This document shows positions 11,020 to 22,600 of a DNA stretch of 64,000 nt, one piece after another. Origin of the DNA: Marisa cornuarietis (Eukaryota > Mollusca > Gastropoda > Architaenioglossa > Ampullariidae); the NCBI GenBank assembly GCA_004794655.1, contig SMMW01000575.1:8830001-8894000 (forward strand), read 5' to 3'. The first letter of the stretch is position 1; each line of letters opens with the position of its first letter. Both the position numbers and the translations under genes were made by a program. The notes under the pieces were generated by a model that made no database searches, had not been told where the DNA came from, and saw only the letters and a list, made by a program, of their open reading frames with translations.

Positions 11020-13882
11020 TTCATTTGTAATGCGCAGGTATCCATTCGGAAGAATGCTCATTGCGCAGCAAAAACAAAATTTAAAAAAAAAAAAAAATAG
11101 ATAAACACCAGGAAAGTAAAAAATAAAGACACAAGTGTTTCTTGGTTAAGTTTCAGTCCGTCTTAAGTAAACAGATGGGTCTTCAGTCTTTTTCGAAACG
11201 TGGTTGGTGAGGTGATGGTGGACAATGACGATGGCAGAGCATTCCACAGTTTAGGTGCCGCGTTTTTTAAGGCCCTGGCTCCAGTGCGCTTCTTGTTTGT
11301 GTCTTCCACTGCAGGGAGACAGAAGCGTGACTGGGAGCCGGAGCGCAGACCACGTGACGGCCGGTAAGGAGGAACTATCTCTTTTAAATATTCAGGAGCA
11401 GTTTTAAACATGCAGGACTGTTACCGGGTTGGTATACTCCTAATCCGGTTGTGTTTGTCTCTGGGTCATGGGATCCGTCAGTATAAATCTGCACGTGTTC
11501 TTTGTATGTGGTGTTTAGCTTGAGCTTTGTTTCTGCAGTGATTTGGGCTTGGTGTTGTTCTTTGTTGTATTTGGTGAGGTCAAGGTCTATCTGGGTGTGG
11601 AAGTGTCCAGGGTGGTGTTTGTATGTTGTCTGGTGGGTAAGGAGCTGTTATGTTAATTTCTGCTCCCTTTGTGTTTTCTAACTGTTGTATGTGTTGTTGT
11701 AGTGTGGGGTGGGGCGGCCTGTTCTGTGTCTGTGGGGTTGAACATGAATCTGTCGGACTGGATGGTCAGGTGGGAGACATTGAATTTTGTAGTAGTAGCT
11801 AGCTATCCTTTCTTTTATTATTAATTCTATAGGTTTCTGACCTGTTTCCGCCAGTACTGCTAGGTTTGGTGTGTACGATGGTACTCCCAGAACTACTTTT
11901 AGTGCCCTGGCCTGTACTGACTGAAGTTTAGCTAGTTGGTTTACTCGAAGGTGGACTAGCAGTGGGGCTGCGTATAAACGTCTAGACATAACATAACAGG
12001 CTACATCGTCTCGGTTGTTTTATTTATTCATTTATTTCACCTTTACCTGTCATAAGTTTTAGGTATTGAGTTATTTTGCCTGTCACCGTATGCAGCCCTT
12101 CATAATGTTTAAACGTCGTTGAGCTTAGCGCCATAGCAAGTTTCATAGCTGGCAAAGACTGATTGAAAGCAAGGTTGCGCTGAGCCATCGTGGGCTCCTG
12201 ATGACGTATTGGAGGGAAAAGATTTCTCAACCGAGTTCCTCTCCATTTACAAAAAGATTTTTGTTTTCAGTCAATCCTGAGTTAAGTACGTTCACTGGAC
12301 AGCAAAATGCACTAACAAACTTAGGTTGGAGATTGTGACTGTGCAACCACAGATTCCTGTCGATCTTTAGTATAAACTTCACACGTAACTTGACATACGG
12401 GACAATCTGGCGCAAACACAGGCGCTGAAGGCGTGAGGGGAACCGTAGCAATGGTCCAAGTCCCCAGACCACGTGATCTACTCTATTCAACAGCAGGCGG
12501 AATGCGGTAGCGACTGCGAAGGTTAGTTCCCCGAGTGCAGCAGGCGCTTGGTGGCGCTACAGTTTGAAGAGGGGCAAGATGCATTTTTTACCGCCGCTTT
12601 TCAATAATTCTGAAACGCTTTATGTTAAAATATCGTCAAATAAAAAAATGATTACTTGTGACTCTTAGGGGACTAGCCTAGTCCCCCATGTCCACGGACA
12701 GCATTCCACTGATATATACAACTTAAAATTGTGAATATTTAAAGGACTCTTTGTAGCGCATTAACATATTCAGGTTAACAGCTTGATGAATGTTTCCTTA
12801 GATCTTCATTAGTAAGTCCAGTAAGTTGTTTAGCAGCTGAGCAGATTCAAATAATATTTTGAAACTTATGGCCATCTGCAGTTACCCATCTCGGCATCCG
12901 TCTGCTCCACAAGACTTGGATTTAGCATCTTTGACCCAAAGACAAGGTTAGTTCAGGTGGAAAGATGCTGTTGCTGAGATCAATAAGCTGTGATTTTGTT
13001 CCATTGATGACTTGGCTTGGCTTAATTTAGACAATTCATTCATTACTCATTTGCAGTTCCTTTAAACACAGAATGGTTCATGACACATCATGATAAACTT
13101 ACAATGCAAAGTAATAATGCTTGGAGCACTTAAACTACCAAGTGTTAGTGGGGAGAATTCCAGATATGTTGCAAGCAAATGAAAGTTGTCATCATCATTA
13201 TCTTGCTGCTGCTATTGTTCAGCTGTTGCCTTTCTATTTTACATATCAATGATATGGATGAATCAATTTTCATATCTCTAGGCACAGGTTTGCATCAGAG
13301 TGGAGAATATTTACAGCAACACACACCAGTAGCATCAATCTTTGAACATGGGAGATGGGAATGGATGGCAGATAATGGAAGCTGGCACCAGTACTCTGAA
13401 GAAAACAGCAACATTTTAGAGCAAGCATATAAAAGGAAACCAACTGGTTCATGTATTGTCAGGAGGGAGGGATGCAAGTAAGCATTCTTCAGAATAACTG
13501 CATTTTATAACATTTTCTTATGGAACTTGTCAGCATGGACATCTTCTTTGCTGTCCATGGACCTTTAAACTTTTGGTGATTCATTGATAGTGTGCAAAAT
13601 TATATGTTTTAGTAAAGGAAGGAGAGCTGAACAAGGATATCAATAAAATTAGGCGGAGATGCTAAAAAAGAAAAATACTGGTTTGGTTTCAAGACCTATT
13701 CTAGCTGTTTCAAGATTGTTGGACCATCATTTTGGCTCATTATTGCAACAGCTATATGACAGTTTTCTCTGGACTTCTGCCTAATTGTTTTTTTCAGTCG
13801 AAGAATAATGTTCCGAAGGATGACAGAAAAGCTGGTAGATGGTGGCACTGAATGCTCCGTCAGAAGACTTGAAAAGAGATGA
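195..13882 (+). CDS. Gene A: vWA/MIB-HERC2/WWE family protein, 3' part (5' end outside window)
   Basis: Nine exons rebuilt from GT/AG sites and phase: 195..296, 3599..3698, 4008..4127, 4254..4400, 5902..5996, 6202..6272, 12882..12946, 13282..13477, 13798..13882 (TGA at 13880). They total 981 bp, an exact multiple of three: 326 residues plus stop. In order they encode the post-vWA helical segment, a MIB/HERC2 repeat (motif VVRGPDWKWGNQDEEGPGTV), a second degenerate MIB/HERC2-like repeat (GMVVEKGPDWECND), a short linker, and a WWE domain (GRWEWMADNGSWHQYS) ending in LEKR. The vWA exons present in the two neighbouring paralogs must lie left of position 1. The gene converges on gene B. Domain assignments come from recognised family motifs; the cellular role is inferred as a ubiquitin/ADP-ribose-linked adaptor. 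The short 12882 exon is the least certain, but it is the only phase-fitting bridge I found. Confidence 0.9.
297..3286. other. Gene A intron, mostly unassigned
   Basis: Intron sequence. Several open stretches on both strands (1839-2960) have no recognisable domain and contain stops in every extended frame. A degenerate mobile element is possible but I cannot name it. No exon consistent with the neighbouring phases is visible. Confidence 0.5.
3287..3540 (+). repeat. tRNA-derived SINE, family 1, copy in gene A
   Basis: The head GGTCCGGTGGTGCAACCGTT resembles a tRNA A box region and the later CTGGGTTTAGCTC a decayed B box. The body continues GCATGTGCCATTTGTTTACA and ends near GCATAGAACACCAATTCCC. 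A second partial 3' end (TAGTCTTAGTTGCTGGCACA) follows at 3497-3530 after a CT-rich stretch, suggesting a tail duplication. Related copies lie at 47386-47527, 53985-54125 and 55664-55800. Confidence 0.75.
3780..3835 (-). mobile_element. Very short 3' end of RTE-like LINE
   Basis: CATCATCATCATTCCTTGTT followed by ACTCCTCAAGGAGCATAGGG matches, in the same orientation, the extreme 3' ends of the RTE-like elements at 23795-23850 and 27225-27280. It looks like a severe 5' truncation of about 50 bp. Confidence 0.6.
4008..6272 (+). CDS. Gene A exons 3-6: two MIB/HERC2-type repeats
   Basis: Exons 4008..4127, 4254..4400, 5902..5996 and 6202..6272. The first repeat has the family signature LGTRVVRGPDWKWGNQD followed by TYVVWDNGHYNRYFYG, the typical WVxVxWDNGxxNxYR strand. 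The second runs from GMVVEKGPDWECND to VRWENGERQTVPWGKE and keeps the VRW-NGE strand but has lost most of the WKWGDQD loop. MIB/HERC2 domains in MIB1/2 and HERC2 bind protein ligands of E3 ligases; the partner here is unknown. The 120- and 71-bp exons match gene B exactly in length. Confidence 0.9.
4401..5901. other. Gene A intron; repeat fragment near 5366-5480
   Basis: No exon seen. A segment from 5366 (CTTGCTGGTCGCCTGCAGCT) resembles 32399-32500 (CTTGCTGGTCTCCTGCAGCT) for roughly 110 bp with indels, so both are probably copies of an unnamed interspersed repeat. The rest is unassigned. Confidence 0.45.
6417..8590 (-). mobile_element. L2/CR1-like non-LTR retrotransposon, 5'-truncated, antisense in gene A intron
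   Basis: A reverse transcriptase ORF (8584 to about 7070) shows ordered RT motifs: NNYRPVSNLSFLSKIIEK, LLDLSAAFDTIDH, GVPQGSVLGPVLFILY, SYADDTQLY and RNLGFIVTDDM. A frame break near 7070 (after LIQRLQKYRTLL) moves the conserved C-terminus to another frame (7067..6702, ending LKTHLFLEHFS). The 3' UTR ends in an ATT-type microsatellite near 6431-6447. The intact YADD box and single break suggest a fairly recent but dead copy. No endonuclease is visible, consistent with 5' truncation. The L2/CR1 assignment is by motif recognition. Confidence 0.88.
8591..9735. other. Gene A intron, unassigned; G12 run at 9110-9121
   Basis: AT-rich sequence without recognisable coding content. The stretch at 9071-9121 (CAGTGGCGTGCGGTGGGATT then a poly-G run) resembles an element end but no partner end is identified. 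Confidence 0.4.
9736..9835 (-). repeat. SINE family 2, 3' half
   Basis: The reverse complement contains GTGCGAAATCACCGAGAGGT and GGAAGCACTTTCCCTTTC, the 3' body seen in full at 52690-52925 (GTGCGAAATCGCCGCAAGGT, GGAAGCACTTTCCCACTA). The tRNA-like head is absent or decayed. Confidence 0.6.
10263..12005 (-). mobile_element. I-type LINE 3' part with RNase H domain, interrupted
   Basis: On the minus strand the end of RT (LQSVQARALKVVLGVPSY) is followed by an RNase H domain: YTDGSHDPETNTTGLGVY (catalytic Asp), SIFTAELTAILTALHI (Glu), VISDSLSALQALKNK (Asp) and FFWVPSHIGIKGNEEADKLA (His/Asp). The C-terminus has the CACGDRLSTPHVLLEC zinc-knuckle-like motif. An RNase H after RT points to the I superfamily (I/Nimb-like). 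The first Asp motif is separated from the rest by an inserted LINE end at about 10975-11415. A 3' fragment of the same family lies at 46690-46915. Confidence 0.85.
10975..11415 (-). mobile_element. L2/CR1-like LINE 3' end nested in the I-type LINE
   Basis: The minus-strand frame 11411..11163 ends in RTGARALKNAAPKLWNALPS and KRLKTHLFT, the conserved C-terminus of L2/CR1-like RT proteins. A 3' UTR with CTTCCGAATGGATACCTGCG then an (ATG/CAT)n tail (about 10978-11018) closes it. It splits the RNase H domain of the host LINE, so it inserted later. The same 3' UTR and tail occur on the plus strand at about 31725-31895. Confidence 0.8.
12006..12881. other. Gene A intron, unassigned
   Basis: No domain-bearing ORF or splice-fitting exon seen before 12882. 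TTTATTTATTCATTTATTTC near 12018-12037 is simple sequence. Confidence 0.4.
12882..13882 (+). CDS. Gene A exons 7-9: linker and WWE domain, stop
   Basis: The 65-bp exon 12882..12946 is a Ser/Pro/Gln linker (CYPSRHPSAPQDLDLASL). Exon 13282..13477 and last exon 13798..13882 encode the WWE domain: W-E-W-M-A-D-N-G-S-W-H-Q-Y-S core, then ILEQAYKRKPTGSCIV, then RRIMFRRMTEKLVDGGTE and a stop. The WWE hallmark residues (two Trp and the Glu replaced by His/Gln in the third position) are readable. WWE domains of PARPs, Deltex and RNF146 read ADP-ribose polymers; that ligand is inferred here. Confidence 0.87.
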
Positions 13883-14440
13883 TAAAAAAATCCTAACTAG
13901 TCTGTAAGTAAAATATTTCACTTACAGGTAAAATAATTTTGATCTGTCATATGCTCAGATCCAATCCATGTTTAAGTCTTGTCAGAAGTTACTGTTTTGG
14001 TCCATTTTCAAAGTAAAAATGTTCAGCATCGTCATTTACATTTAAAAAATTTTTAAATACTTGTTTTGGTCTGAAATAATTGTTTTTATCAAAATGCATT
14101 TATATATGCCTCTACATTTTATGAACATAAAATGGGTTTCTCTTCAACAGAACACAACGATCTGCATCTCTTGGGGACAGAACATTCAAGAATACCACCT
14201 GCCCCATGGAAACATTCCTGCACAGAGAGGAGCTGGCAAAGAAAGTTAATGGCCATGGCAGTACTACAAAGCTCATCATTTTTCAAAGACTAAAGAATGG
14301 CTCTATCAATGTGGGCATTAATATGCAGAAAGGTCATTTTCTCACCTGTGGTACATCAGACATATGGCTTCACCTACATGTCTTTGTAGGTAGACAGAAA
14401 TATGGATGTGTCTGGACCTCGATACAACTGTCCTGATAGA
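13883..14440. other. 3' flank of gene A
   Basis: Follows the TGA at 13880-13882. It presumably contains the 3' UTR, but no single poly(A) signal can be chosen confidently; AATAAA-type hexamers occur only far downstream (for example near 16590 and 17093). No other coding region recognised. Confidence 0.35.
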
Positions 14441-14699
14441 TGCTTTTTGCCAGAGTCTAACATGAAGGACTATGGCATACAATTCAGCATTGAAAAGGGA
14501 TTCATCCAAATCACTGAAGTGCTGTATAAGAGCTCAACGGCACATGTATAACCAACTGGGACCTTTCTTTCACATGACAATAGGCCCCCATAACCTTTGC
14601 TGTTCAACATATTTTTGAAAAACATCATGTGTGAAACCCTCATGACCACCACACTTTCATTTTCATTGTTGGAAGGCTGACTTGTTTGCAACATCATTC

Positions 14700-15370
14700 T
14701 GCTAGCAGGCACTAACAGAAAACTGCAAGACTTTACCAACAGACATACAGTTTGAATGCATATGGAATGTAGAGAAGTGTAAAGTTGTGGTCACTGACAA
14801 TGGCAAAGCAGATGTCTACAGGAACAAAGTATAGCTCGAAAAGGTTAACAGCTTTAAGTACTTGGGAGCCACCCTCTCCAAAAATGGCAGCTCCATGACA
14901 TACATCCGCATCAAGATTGTGACTGCAACAGCAGCAGTGGCTAGGCGGAATAGGGTCTGGCACAGCCACTCTGCTTTCCAATAAAGAGAGGATAATCCAG
15001 GCTTTCCAGAATGTGCCTAAGGAGGCTGCTCTGGATCTCATACAGGAACCATAGGACCAATGATTTTGCATGAAACATAATTGGCACACCCACAGGACAC
15101 CAGGAATCCCTACTTGCAACAGTCAAACAGCCAAAGTCTTATTTGGCCATATGGCCTGGCACGACAGGTCAAAGACTCTCCTTCAAGGTAACTTGGAGGG
15201 TGGTCAGAGGAAAAATTGGTTTACTAATGTGAAGGATTGGACTGGTCATCCTGTGCAGGACTTGCTCATTATGGCTTGAGTCTGGCTAAGTGGCAGGCCT
15301 TGTCAGCTGGTGCATCTGTGCACTCCCCTTGGTTGGTACTAGTCAGTAGACCAATGTCCGAGTTAGAGGG
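14700..15370 (+). mobile_element. Decayed non-LTR retrotransposon, C-terminal RT region
   Basis: Across frames and stops one reads VVVTDNGKADVYRNK, VNSFKYLGATLSKNGSS and SLAKWQALSAGASVHS, a common C-terminal signature of RT proteins of invertebrate LINEs. Multiple frameshifts and stops make it a fossil. A second shorter copy of the same end follows at about 15420-15770, and a third at 32850-34060. Confidence 0.65.
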
Positions 15371-15419
15371 TTTTGAAAATGATTAACAACTATTGTATAG
15401 CATCCTTTCATCATGTTGA

Positions 15420-15770
15420 TTGCAGGACTTTGAGAGACCTGTACATAATGACAGTTTATGATTTGTCATACTCTGCTTGCCAATACAAAGAAAGCTAAGC
15501 ATTCGAGAACAGGTGCCTGAGAAGGCTGCTTCAAATCTCATGCATAAAACTAATGTCTACTTGCAACAGTGAAGCAGTGTGAGCTGGTCTGGTTTGGCCA
15601 TGTGACCCTTCATGACAGCTTGTCAAAGACTGTCCTTCAAGGTATCTTGGAAGGTGGTTGACTCTTCAGTGCCCAGAGGAAGAACTGGCTTACAAACAAC
15701 AAAGACTGGACCGCTCGTCCTGTGCTTTCCCCCTCCTCTCCACCCGACAGGTACCAGTTAAGGGATGAAT
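15420..15770 (+). mobile_element. Second decayed LINE C-terminal fragment
   Basis: Shares sequence blocks with the preceding copy and with 33690-34060, such as TTTGGCCATGTGACCC near 15593 and the AGACTGTCCTTCAAGGTATC block near 15626. No open frame remains. Confidence 0.6.
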
Positions 15771-18140
15771 GACTGATCCGTCATAATTCTTGCTAAGGAG
15801 TCTAGAGGGGATTCCTTTTGCATTAAAATACATTGTATATGCCCATCTACACATCTTTATGTATAATTGCATTCTATGTGTAGAACTCTATTGTATACAA
15901 GAAATTTATGTCTGCACACCTTAGCAAGCAATGCAGTACTCTGTGCAGAGGAAATGTTTTTTCACAAGTGATCTTTTATTATCATATCTTTAAGCAGTAT
16001 GTTTCTCTGACAGTGTCTTTTTCCTCATGGTTGTGACTGGTTATTTGCTGATCCAGAGAGGGCTTATAGTTGGCTGCAAAATCTCAGTTATGATGATGTA
16101 CTAATGATCATGCTGAAGAAAGTGTGTGAGAAAGCAAAAGAGATATCAAACACTTGTGCAGACTATCATATGCCATGTTAATGTTTGTATATACTATTTC
16201 TTGAGGCTGGCTGGCTTAATGTAAATTTCTGATCACATTTTACCAATAATGTTAATTTTGCTGCTGCTTTAATTTATTCCTTGTTTTGTTAATTATACTT
16301 TTACCATAAAAAATGAGCTCCAACTATAGATTGCACTTGGAATGCAATAAGACTTGATGGTGCACTATATACCATTTCTGCACACATACAAATTTGTTTA
16401 TGCTTGTTGTCATGATAATACGACAAAAAAATATTCTCACTTTGGTATAATGAATATGAACTGGTAATATTTTAATGTACAAACCAACAGGGATTTCAGA
16501 AGCAAGAAACCAGGAAAGAATTTGTTCCACATCTTCCAGCCCTGGTAAAACCACATAGAGACTAGTCTCCAGGATTATTGTTACTCCACAAATAAATGGC
16601 AGATCACTTCATAAAAACATCTGTCTCCTACCCTCAGATCTTTTTTAGACATAATAACAAGCAAAATTTTAGACACAAGATGCCTTCAATTAAATGAGAT
16701 TAGTTGTAAAATCTGAAAATCTCTTATTTTAGAATAAATATTTCAAAATAAGCAAACAATTTTAGAAGACCAGATCTTTCACCATTCTTTGTTTATCAGG
16801 GCATTTCATCTATCCTTGAACTCTTCACCGTTTACTAGACCATGTATTCATAATATCAGACTAAGAAAGAAACTAAGTATAGTTAATAACCCCATAGCAG
16901 TTTTTTACCAATAGACTGGGTATTTTTCATGTATTGATAACCCCTGTATTGATGATTTTTGTACTATGCACTGTATTCTGTTGGTTTGTATAGGTATATA
17001 GATACAGTAGGTCATATGACCTCAGTAGCTTGTTCTCTCTCCTCAGTCCCACTTATGCAGAGTTGTCATGTTGGTTTCATAAAGGAGGAAACAAATAAAA
17101 TCAGCCTTATTTATTAAATTATTATGACATTTTTACATTTGAGAGAGTTCAAAAATAAAAGATCTTTATTTAGTTATGGATGAATGAATGCGGATGTCTT
17201 TCACACAATGTTAAGACAATACTACACCCTGTTCTTTAGCATAATAAGTCACAAATTGGCTGTGGTAGTCACATGACTAATAACCCCATAAAATGTCTCT
17301 TTATATCTATGTGCCCAAGTAAGACTGCTTAGGTAGGCACAAGAAGATATTTGTCCTGAAAATGGTACATCAAACATGTTTTTCCCTCAATGGCCAAAGC
17401 TCAGATTAACTCTCTTTCATGAAACCACAACTATCTCTAAAAACTTTTACAAGTTAAGAAATTTCAAGCTTCTTTTCTGCATAGATAATGGCAATTAGTT
17501 TGCAATTCAAAAGTGAAGCACTAAACTGCAATCATACAGTATCATTGTTGGTTTTAGTCACCATCAGTAATGTTCATTTTTGCTTAATATGTGAGTATTT
17601 AAGTATGCTGCCTGCAGGAATACACTATCAAGGTAAAATAGTTTGCGTAACACGTGTGAAATTTGTGCACTTCAGGGTAACTAGCTCAATATCGTCCTTC
17701 TGTCTCAAATAAGTTAAAGCTTTTCCCTCAAAGTATTTGAAGTTTGGGTAATGACAAATAACAATCAGCTATGTCCCTTACTTTTTTTACTTCATGTCTA
17801 TCCCATGTCTTGCCACAGACTCCTAACTAGTTTATGGTGAGTGTATGTTCAACTCATAAAAATTGTAAATCTGATATGCAACACATTTGGGTAATCCTTT
17901 CAGTCCTGTTTAAGGAGCTGTTTTGTTTTTTCAGTTATCTCCAAATGAATTTCACCCTTATTGTGCTCTTTCCTTTGGCTCTTTTTGTTATTCCTCCAAT
18001 GGCAATTTTACAGCAATCATTCTAATACTCATGTAAATCTGAAGAACTAATTTTCATAAAAAAGCGAAGATTGAACTTCAGGATAATTATTTTAAAGGGT
18101 GAATATATTGCTGCTGCTATCATCCTTGACTGATACATTT
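15771..18140. other. Spacer between convergent genes A and B
   Basis: AT-rich, with no recognised domain or repeat family. It must hold the 3' ends of both convergent transcripts. AATAAA (plus) near 17093 and 17151 and TTTATT (minus AATAAA) near 17105 and 17163 are candidates only. Confidence 0.4.
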
Positions 18141-19630
18141 TCATATGCGTTGTACATCATATTCACGGCCGCCATCAATCAAACGTTCTGTTTTCCTTTT
18201 GAACATTAATCGCCTCCTGGAAAAAAGACCATCAAAATTTTTTATAGCACCCACATCCATACAGTCACATCAAGTGTTCCCACTTCTATAATGAGAGTAC
18301 CGTCTGTGAAATAATAATAAATGCAAAAATTTGTAAAGAGCATACTCACACTCCTAAGGTGCATGATCTTAGCGCTAAAACACTAACAAGACATGGGCAA
18401 CATACAAGAGACAAGAAAACAAACAACATATGAACTAAGAAAGAAGATACAATAGTACTGTTAATGAAGAAAAACAACACAAATAGGAACCCAATAACAA
18501 GGACTGAGAGTATAGTGATTTTTGCATAAGGAAGACAAGCAGGGAAGTAGCAATCAGCAGGGAAGGGTGTGAAAAAGGACTAGCATTGTGGAAACTGGTG
18601 TTAGGAGTAATGTTAAAGGAAGAGTTACGTTTTCAGTGCACATTTAAAGGATTCAATCATGAGTAGGTGGTGCATATGAAAAGGGAGAGAGTTCCATTGT
18701 TTTGCTGCACAGTAACTAAAAGTCCTGTGGCCATATGATGTTGTTCTTGTGACAGGAATAGTAAGGAGACGGTCATCAGACGAGGAGCGGAGTTGTCTAC
18801 CTGGGATGTATGGGAAGTTTAGAGAAATAATCAGGGCAGGAGCCAGCAAAGAAATTAAAACATCACAGTTTGTACTGGATTCAAGAATGGGTAGCCAGTG
18901 CAGAAAACAAAGGAGAGGAGTAGCATGGTCTCATTTCCACAAGACAGTGGAGTAGGGAGAGATGGCTGACCATCAATGAACACAGTCTGCATCCTATCAG
19001 TGAGATAGGAGTTGAACCATGCAACTGATACTTAAGAAATGCTCTCGCCTTTGCATGTCATGACTGGAGTCCATTTTATCAGTTCAGGCACTGATTTCAT
19101 GTTATTCATAAAATCTGTTTAGTGCTCACCGTTTGCCATCTCTGTAGATAAGGACAGATGCCACACTGCGTTTGAGGAATTCTTTTTCGATTTGTTCATT
19201 TGTACTGAGATCATAATTTATCCAGTTGCCTGACCCATCATTCCACTGCCATATGCCTTTTCCTTCGTCTTCTTTTTCTTTACATAGACCTGCAAATAAA
19301 AGTCCACACAATATCTTCCTCAAAGTAATGTGGTGTGGAAACAGTTTACCGCTGGACAATTACAAAATCTTCTCTCTGCAGTCCTCAATCAGGTTGTATA
19401 CATCTACTCAATAATAATTAAATTTTAAATGGACAAAATCAAGAAAAATTGTAGAAAGGAAAGTGTTTTATTCCTTGTAGACAAACATAAAAACAGACAC
19501 AAAGTAAAAGATGATAATGGCATTTTCCTACTGGAATGTAATAACTTTTTTGGGTCACCTTTTAAAATAATCTAAGAAAATGTATTTACCAGATTGGCTT
19601 GGGACATTAGGAATATTTCCTTGTCCATTC
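18141..19630 (-). CDS. Gene B exons 23-25: linker, WWE domain, stop
   Basis: Mini-exon 19630..19590 (41 bp, WNGQGNIPNVPSQSG) bridges to 19289..19130 with GIWQWNDGSGNWINYDLSTN and EKEFLKRSVASVLIYRDG, then the last exon 18216..18141 with RRLMFKRKTERLIDGGREYD and stop. This is a full-length WWE domain of about 70 residues. Exon structure and C-terminal tail match gene A. A truncated LINE sits in the last intron. Confidence 0.9.
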
Positions 19631-22600
19631 CTGCAATGATAAAAGATATGTAACAGAACATGAAATCAATACATTTATTAACAACCCTCTATTACATACA
19701 ATTATATCAAGCATGTCTTCACCTGCATATATGGCCACACACAAACACATATTTATTCATTAATCCCATGACCATTGCAAAAACCGTTTTCAGGGGAACT
19801 GGATATTAAGTTCCTTAGGCGCTTACTCTCCAATGCCTCCATTTCCTTCTCTGTGTTAGAAAGCAGAGTCCATGTCTTGCATCCATATGGCAGGATGGCA
19901 ACTATGAAGGACTTTTACAATCTGTGCTTGGTAGCAAAACCAATGGTACTGGTGCACCAAATCCTGTTCAGCTAGTCATTACTGCTGTCAATGTTGCACT
20001 CCTGGTACCGATTTCTGACATGCAGCTGCTATCTTTTGAATGGGTGGTTTCTAGATAATTGAAGCATTTCACATCTTCAAGTTTCTATCTATTCATACAT
20101 ATCTCCAATTTGCTGTAACTGTTGATGCTCACCATGACTTTGCTCTCATCAGACTTGGTCTCCATTTCATATTCATTCATATTGTCTGTCAATCTATCGG
20201 CAATGTCTTGCAGTCTGCTGTTGCAGTCCTCCATCAGGTACATTTCCTCTGAAAAGTGTAGGTTGTATATGAGCTTCTCATCAATGGCCAGGGTGGTATG
20301 ACAGTCATGAAGGGTTTCTTGCATGATGTTCTCCAAGATGTTAAAGAGTATAGGAGATAGGGGACACTCTTGATGGACACCCACTGTGTCATAAAGAAGA
20401 TTCCCACGTTATTGTTAATACTGTGTTCACAGAGCTCTTGTATAGCACTTTGTTGAGTTGAATGAGGACATGACTAGTGAATGCATCCAATCCTTGGGCC
20501 AGTCTTTGTATTCTCAGATTCTCAGATACAGAGAAGTGAGGGACTTTGTTGCTTTTTTATCACCCTGCTTGAGCAGCTCAGCTGGGACGTTGTCAAGGCC
20601 AGATGACTTTCCCTCCTTCAAAGTGTGTACAGCTGTCATGACCTCTTCCCATAGGACTGGGAGATCTGCAGGCATGATTACTGTTATCTAGTTCCTTTCA
20701 GGACGTTAATGTCTGTCACAGCTAGAAGTCATGCATTGTCAATTCTCTCTCTCTCTCTCACACACACATACACGCACACATATTAATTTATAATAAGAGA
20801 TAAAATGATGATAGTGCAAACACAATCTTAAATCTGAGTTGTATTAAACAAAGACAAATATCCAGAAATGGTCAAGAAATGGGAAATGTGAGTGAGTGAG
20901 AGCAAGCATATATATGTGTGTGTATGCCAGCACACATCAGAGAGAGAACCCACATCTACCCAGAGGCTTCTGTGTGTCAGACATACACATATCAAGATCT
21001 CTACCAAAAAATAAAAACCTACCAGTACTCAACTTCAGCGGGACCATTATTAGAGTAAGTGCAGACCTGTAGTTCTCCATTTGACCACCGAACCTACATC
21101 AGATGAAAACCAGTGAAATACACCTCTATGGAAATCTCACCACCTAATTCAACAATACCAACATCTTTCTTAATATATTGTATTATTTATTCAATAAATA
21201 ATCTGAATTTTCTGGAAGATGATAGAGTATCTCTGTTCTTGCTGCTTTTTACATTCAACCAAAAGGTTGTACTTTCCAATTAATCTTCTGTAGCAGCAGC
21301 ATTAATGAAATAGCCACACTAATAAATAATTATTTTTTCAACAAATAATCATATTTTAACAGTAACACGCCATTTAAAACTCACAATAAAACTTCATTAA
21401 AAGATTGAACAAGAGTTACAGGTTATTGCTTACCACTACTTTCTTCTCTTTTTCTGATCTGCGAATGATCACACCTTTTTCCAAATGTTCATCACCATCC
21501 CTCTTGTTCCACTTTTGCCCTGTATAACCGTTAGCCAAGACACAGTTATATATCACAACCTCTGTGACTAACAATCTTGCTTTTTCTGTCAGTACAGTGC
21601 TAGCATTTATTTGTTAAAGACAGCAGCAAGAAGATACCACTTCTGGAATTTTTTTTAACACACTTAAAAAAGCTGGGGAACCAACAGCTGAGAAGAAAAG
21701 AGAAGAGAAACTGATGGAAGGTACAACCAATCTCAATGTATTCAACAAATATGATTACCTTTTTTTACTACCATGCCAATTTCAAGATTATTAGCATTAA
21801 TCCGTGGATTTTCATCTGTTTTGGTCAGATGAAATCCCTTCCTTGGGCTTTGTGGGTAACAGTTGAAGTTTCCAGAATCCCATTGGACCCAGTGCCAAGA
21901 ATCTGATTAATTTCCAAGAAGCAATTTAAACTGGAAGCCACTTCTGTTTCTCACTCAAAAACTTCATGCTTCAATAAAAACAATATTTTGTCCAGGTGTG
22001 AGTATGGCATCCTCTTTTATGAAAAATTCACTTGCTAATTGGACCTGACTTGCCACTCATACATTTACAGTACTTCAACTCACAGAAAAGTTAATATAAG
22101 CAACATTTAAAATCATCTTTTACTCTGCAAGCCTGTAGTGATAAATGCCTACATCACATTAATCATGTTTTCATAAGGTTTCCTGCTGCCAAAATAAAAA
22201 TATGGATGACAAGCAAAGTGACCCACACTTATGAAAGATGTTTAAAAGAGAATACAATAAGACCTTTTTTCTTAAACTAAAGGTGCAATTACTGTGTGGC
22301 ATCATACTGATCTCATACATTTTTTCTCATGATTAATAACAGTGCCTGGCCCATTTCCATCCTGGTCCCCCCACTTCCAGTCAGGTCCACGAACTACTCT
22401 TGTACCCAGTGGCAGGAAGTAACCTAAGCTGACTTTCTCTGGAAAAAAAAATAAAGGAAATATTGTCAAGTACATAACACTAAGACACCAAAACAAAATT
22501 TTCTTACGAAAAAGAGCTGCAGGTTAAAGAGGGACAGTGTGAAAATATTGTATGCATTTATGCACACAAAAAATTTATTGACGGTTATTTCTTGTTTTAC

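Noticed and set aside
22307..22318. Alternative donor at the second GTATGA for gene B exon 19
   Set aside because: It leaves phase 0, but the next exon needs phase 1; the first GTATGA gives the 120-bp exon seen in gene A.
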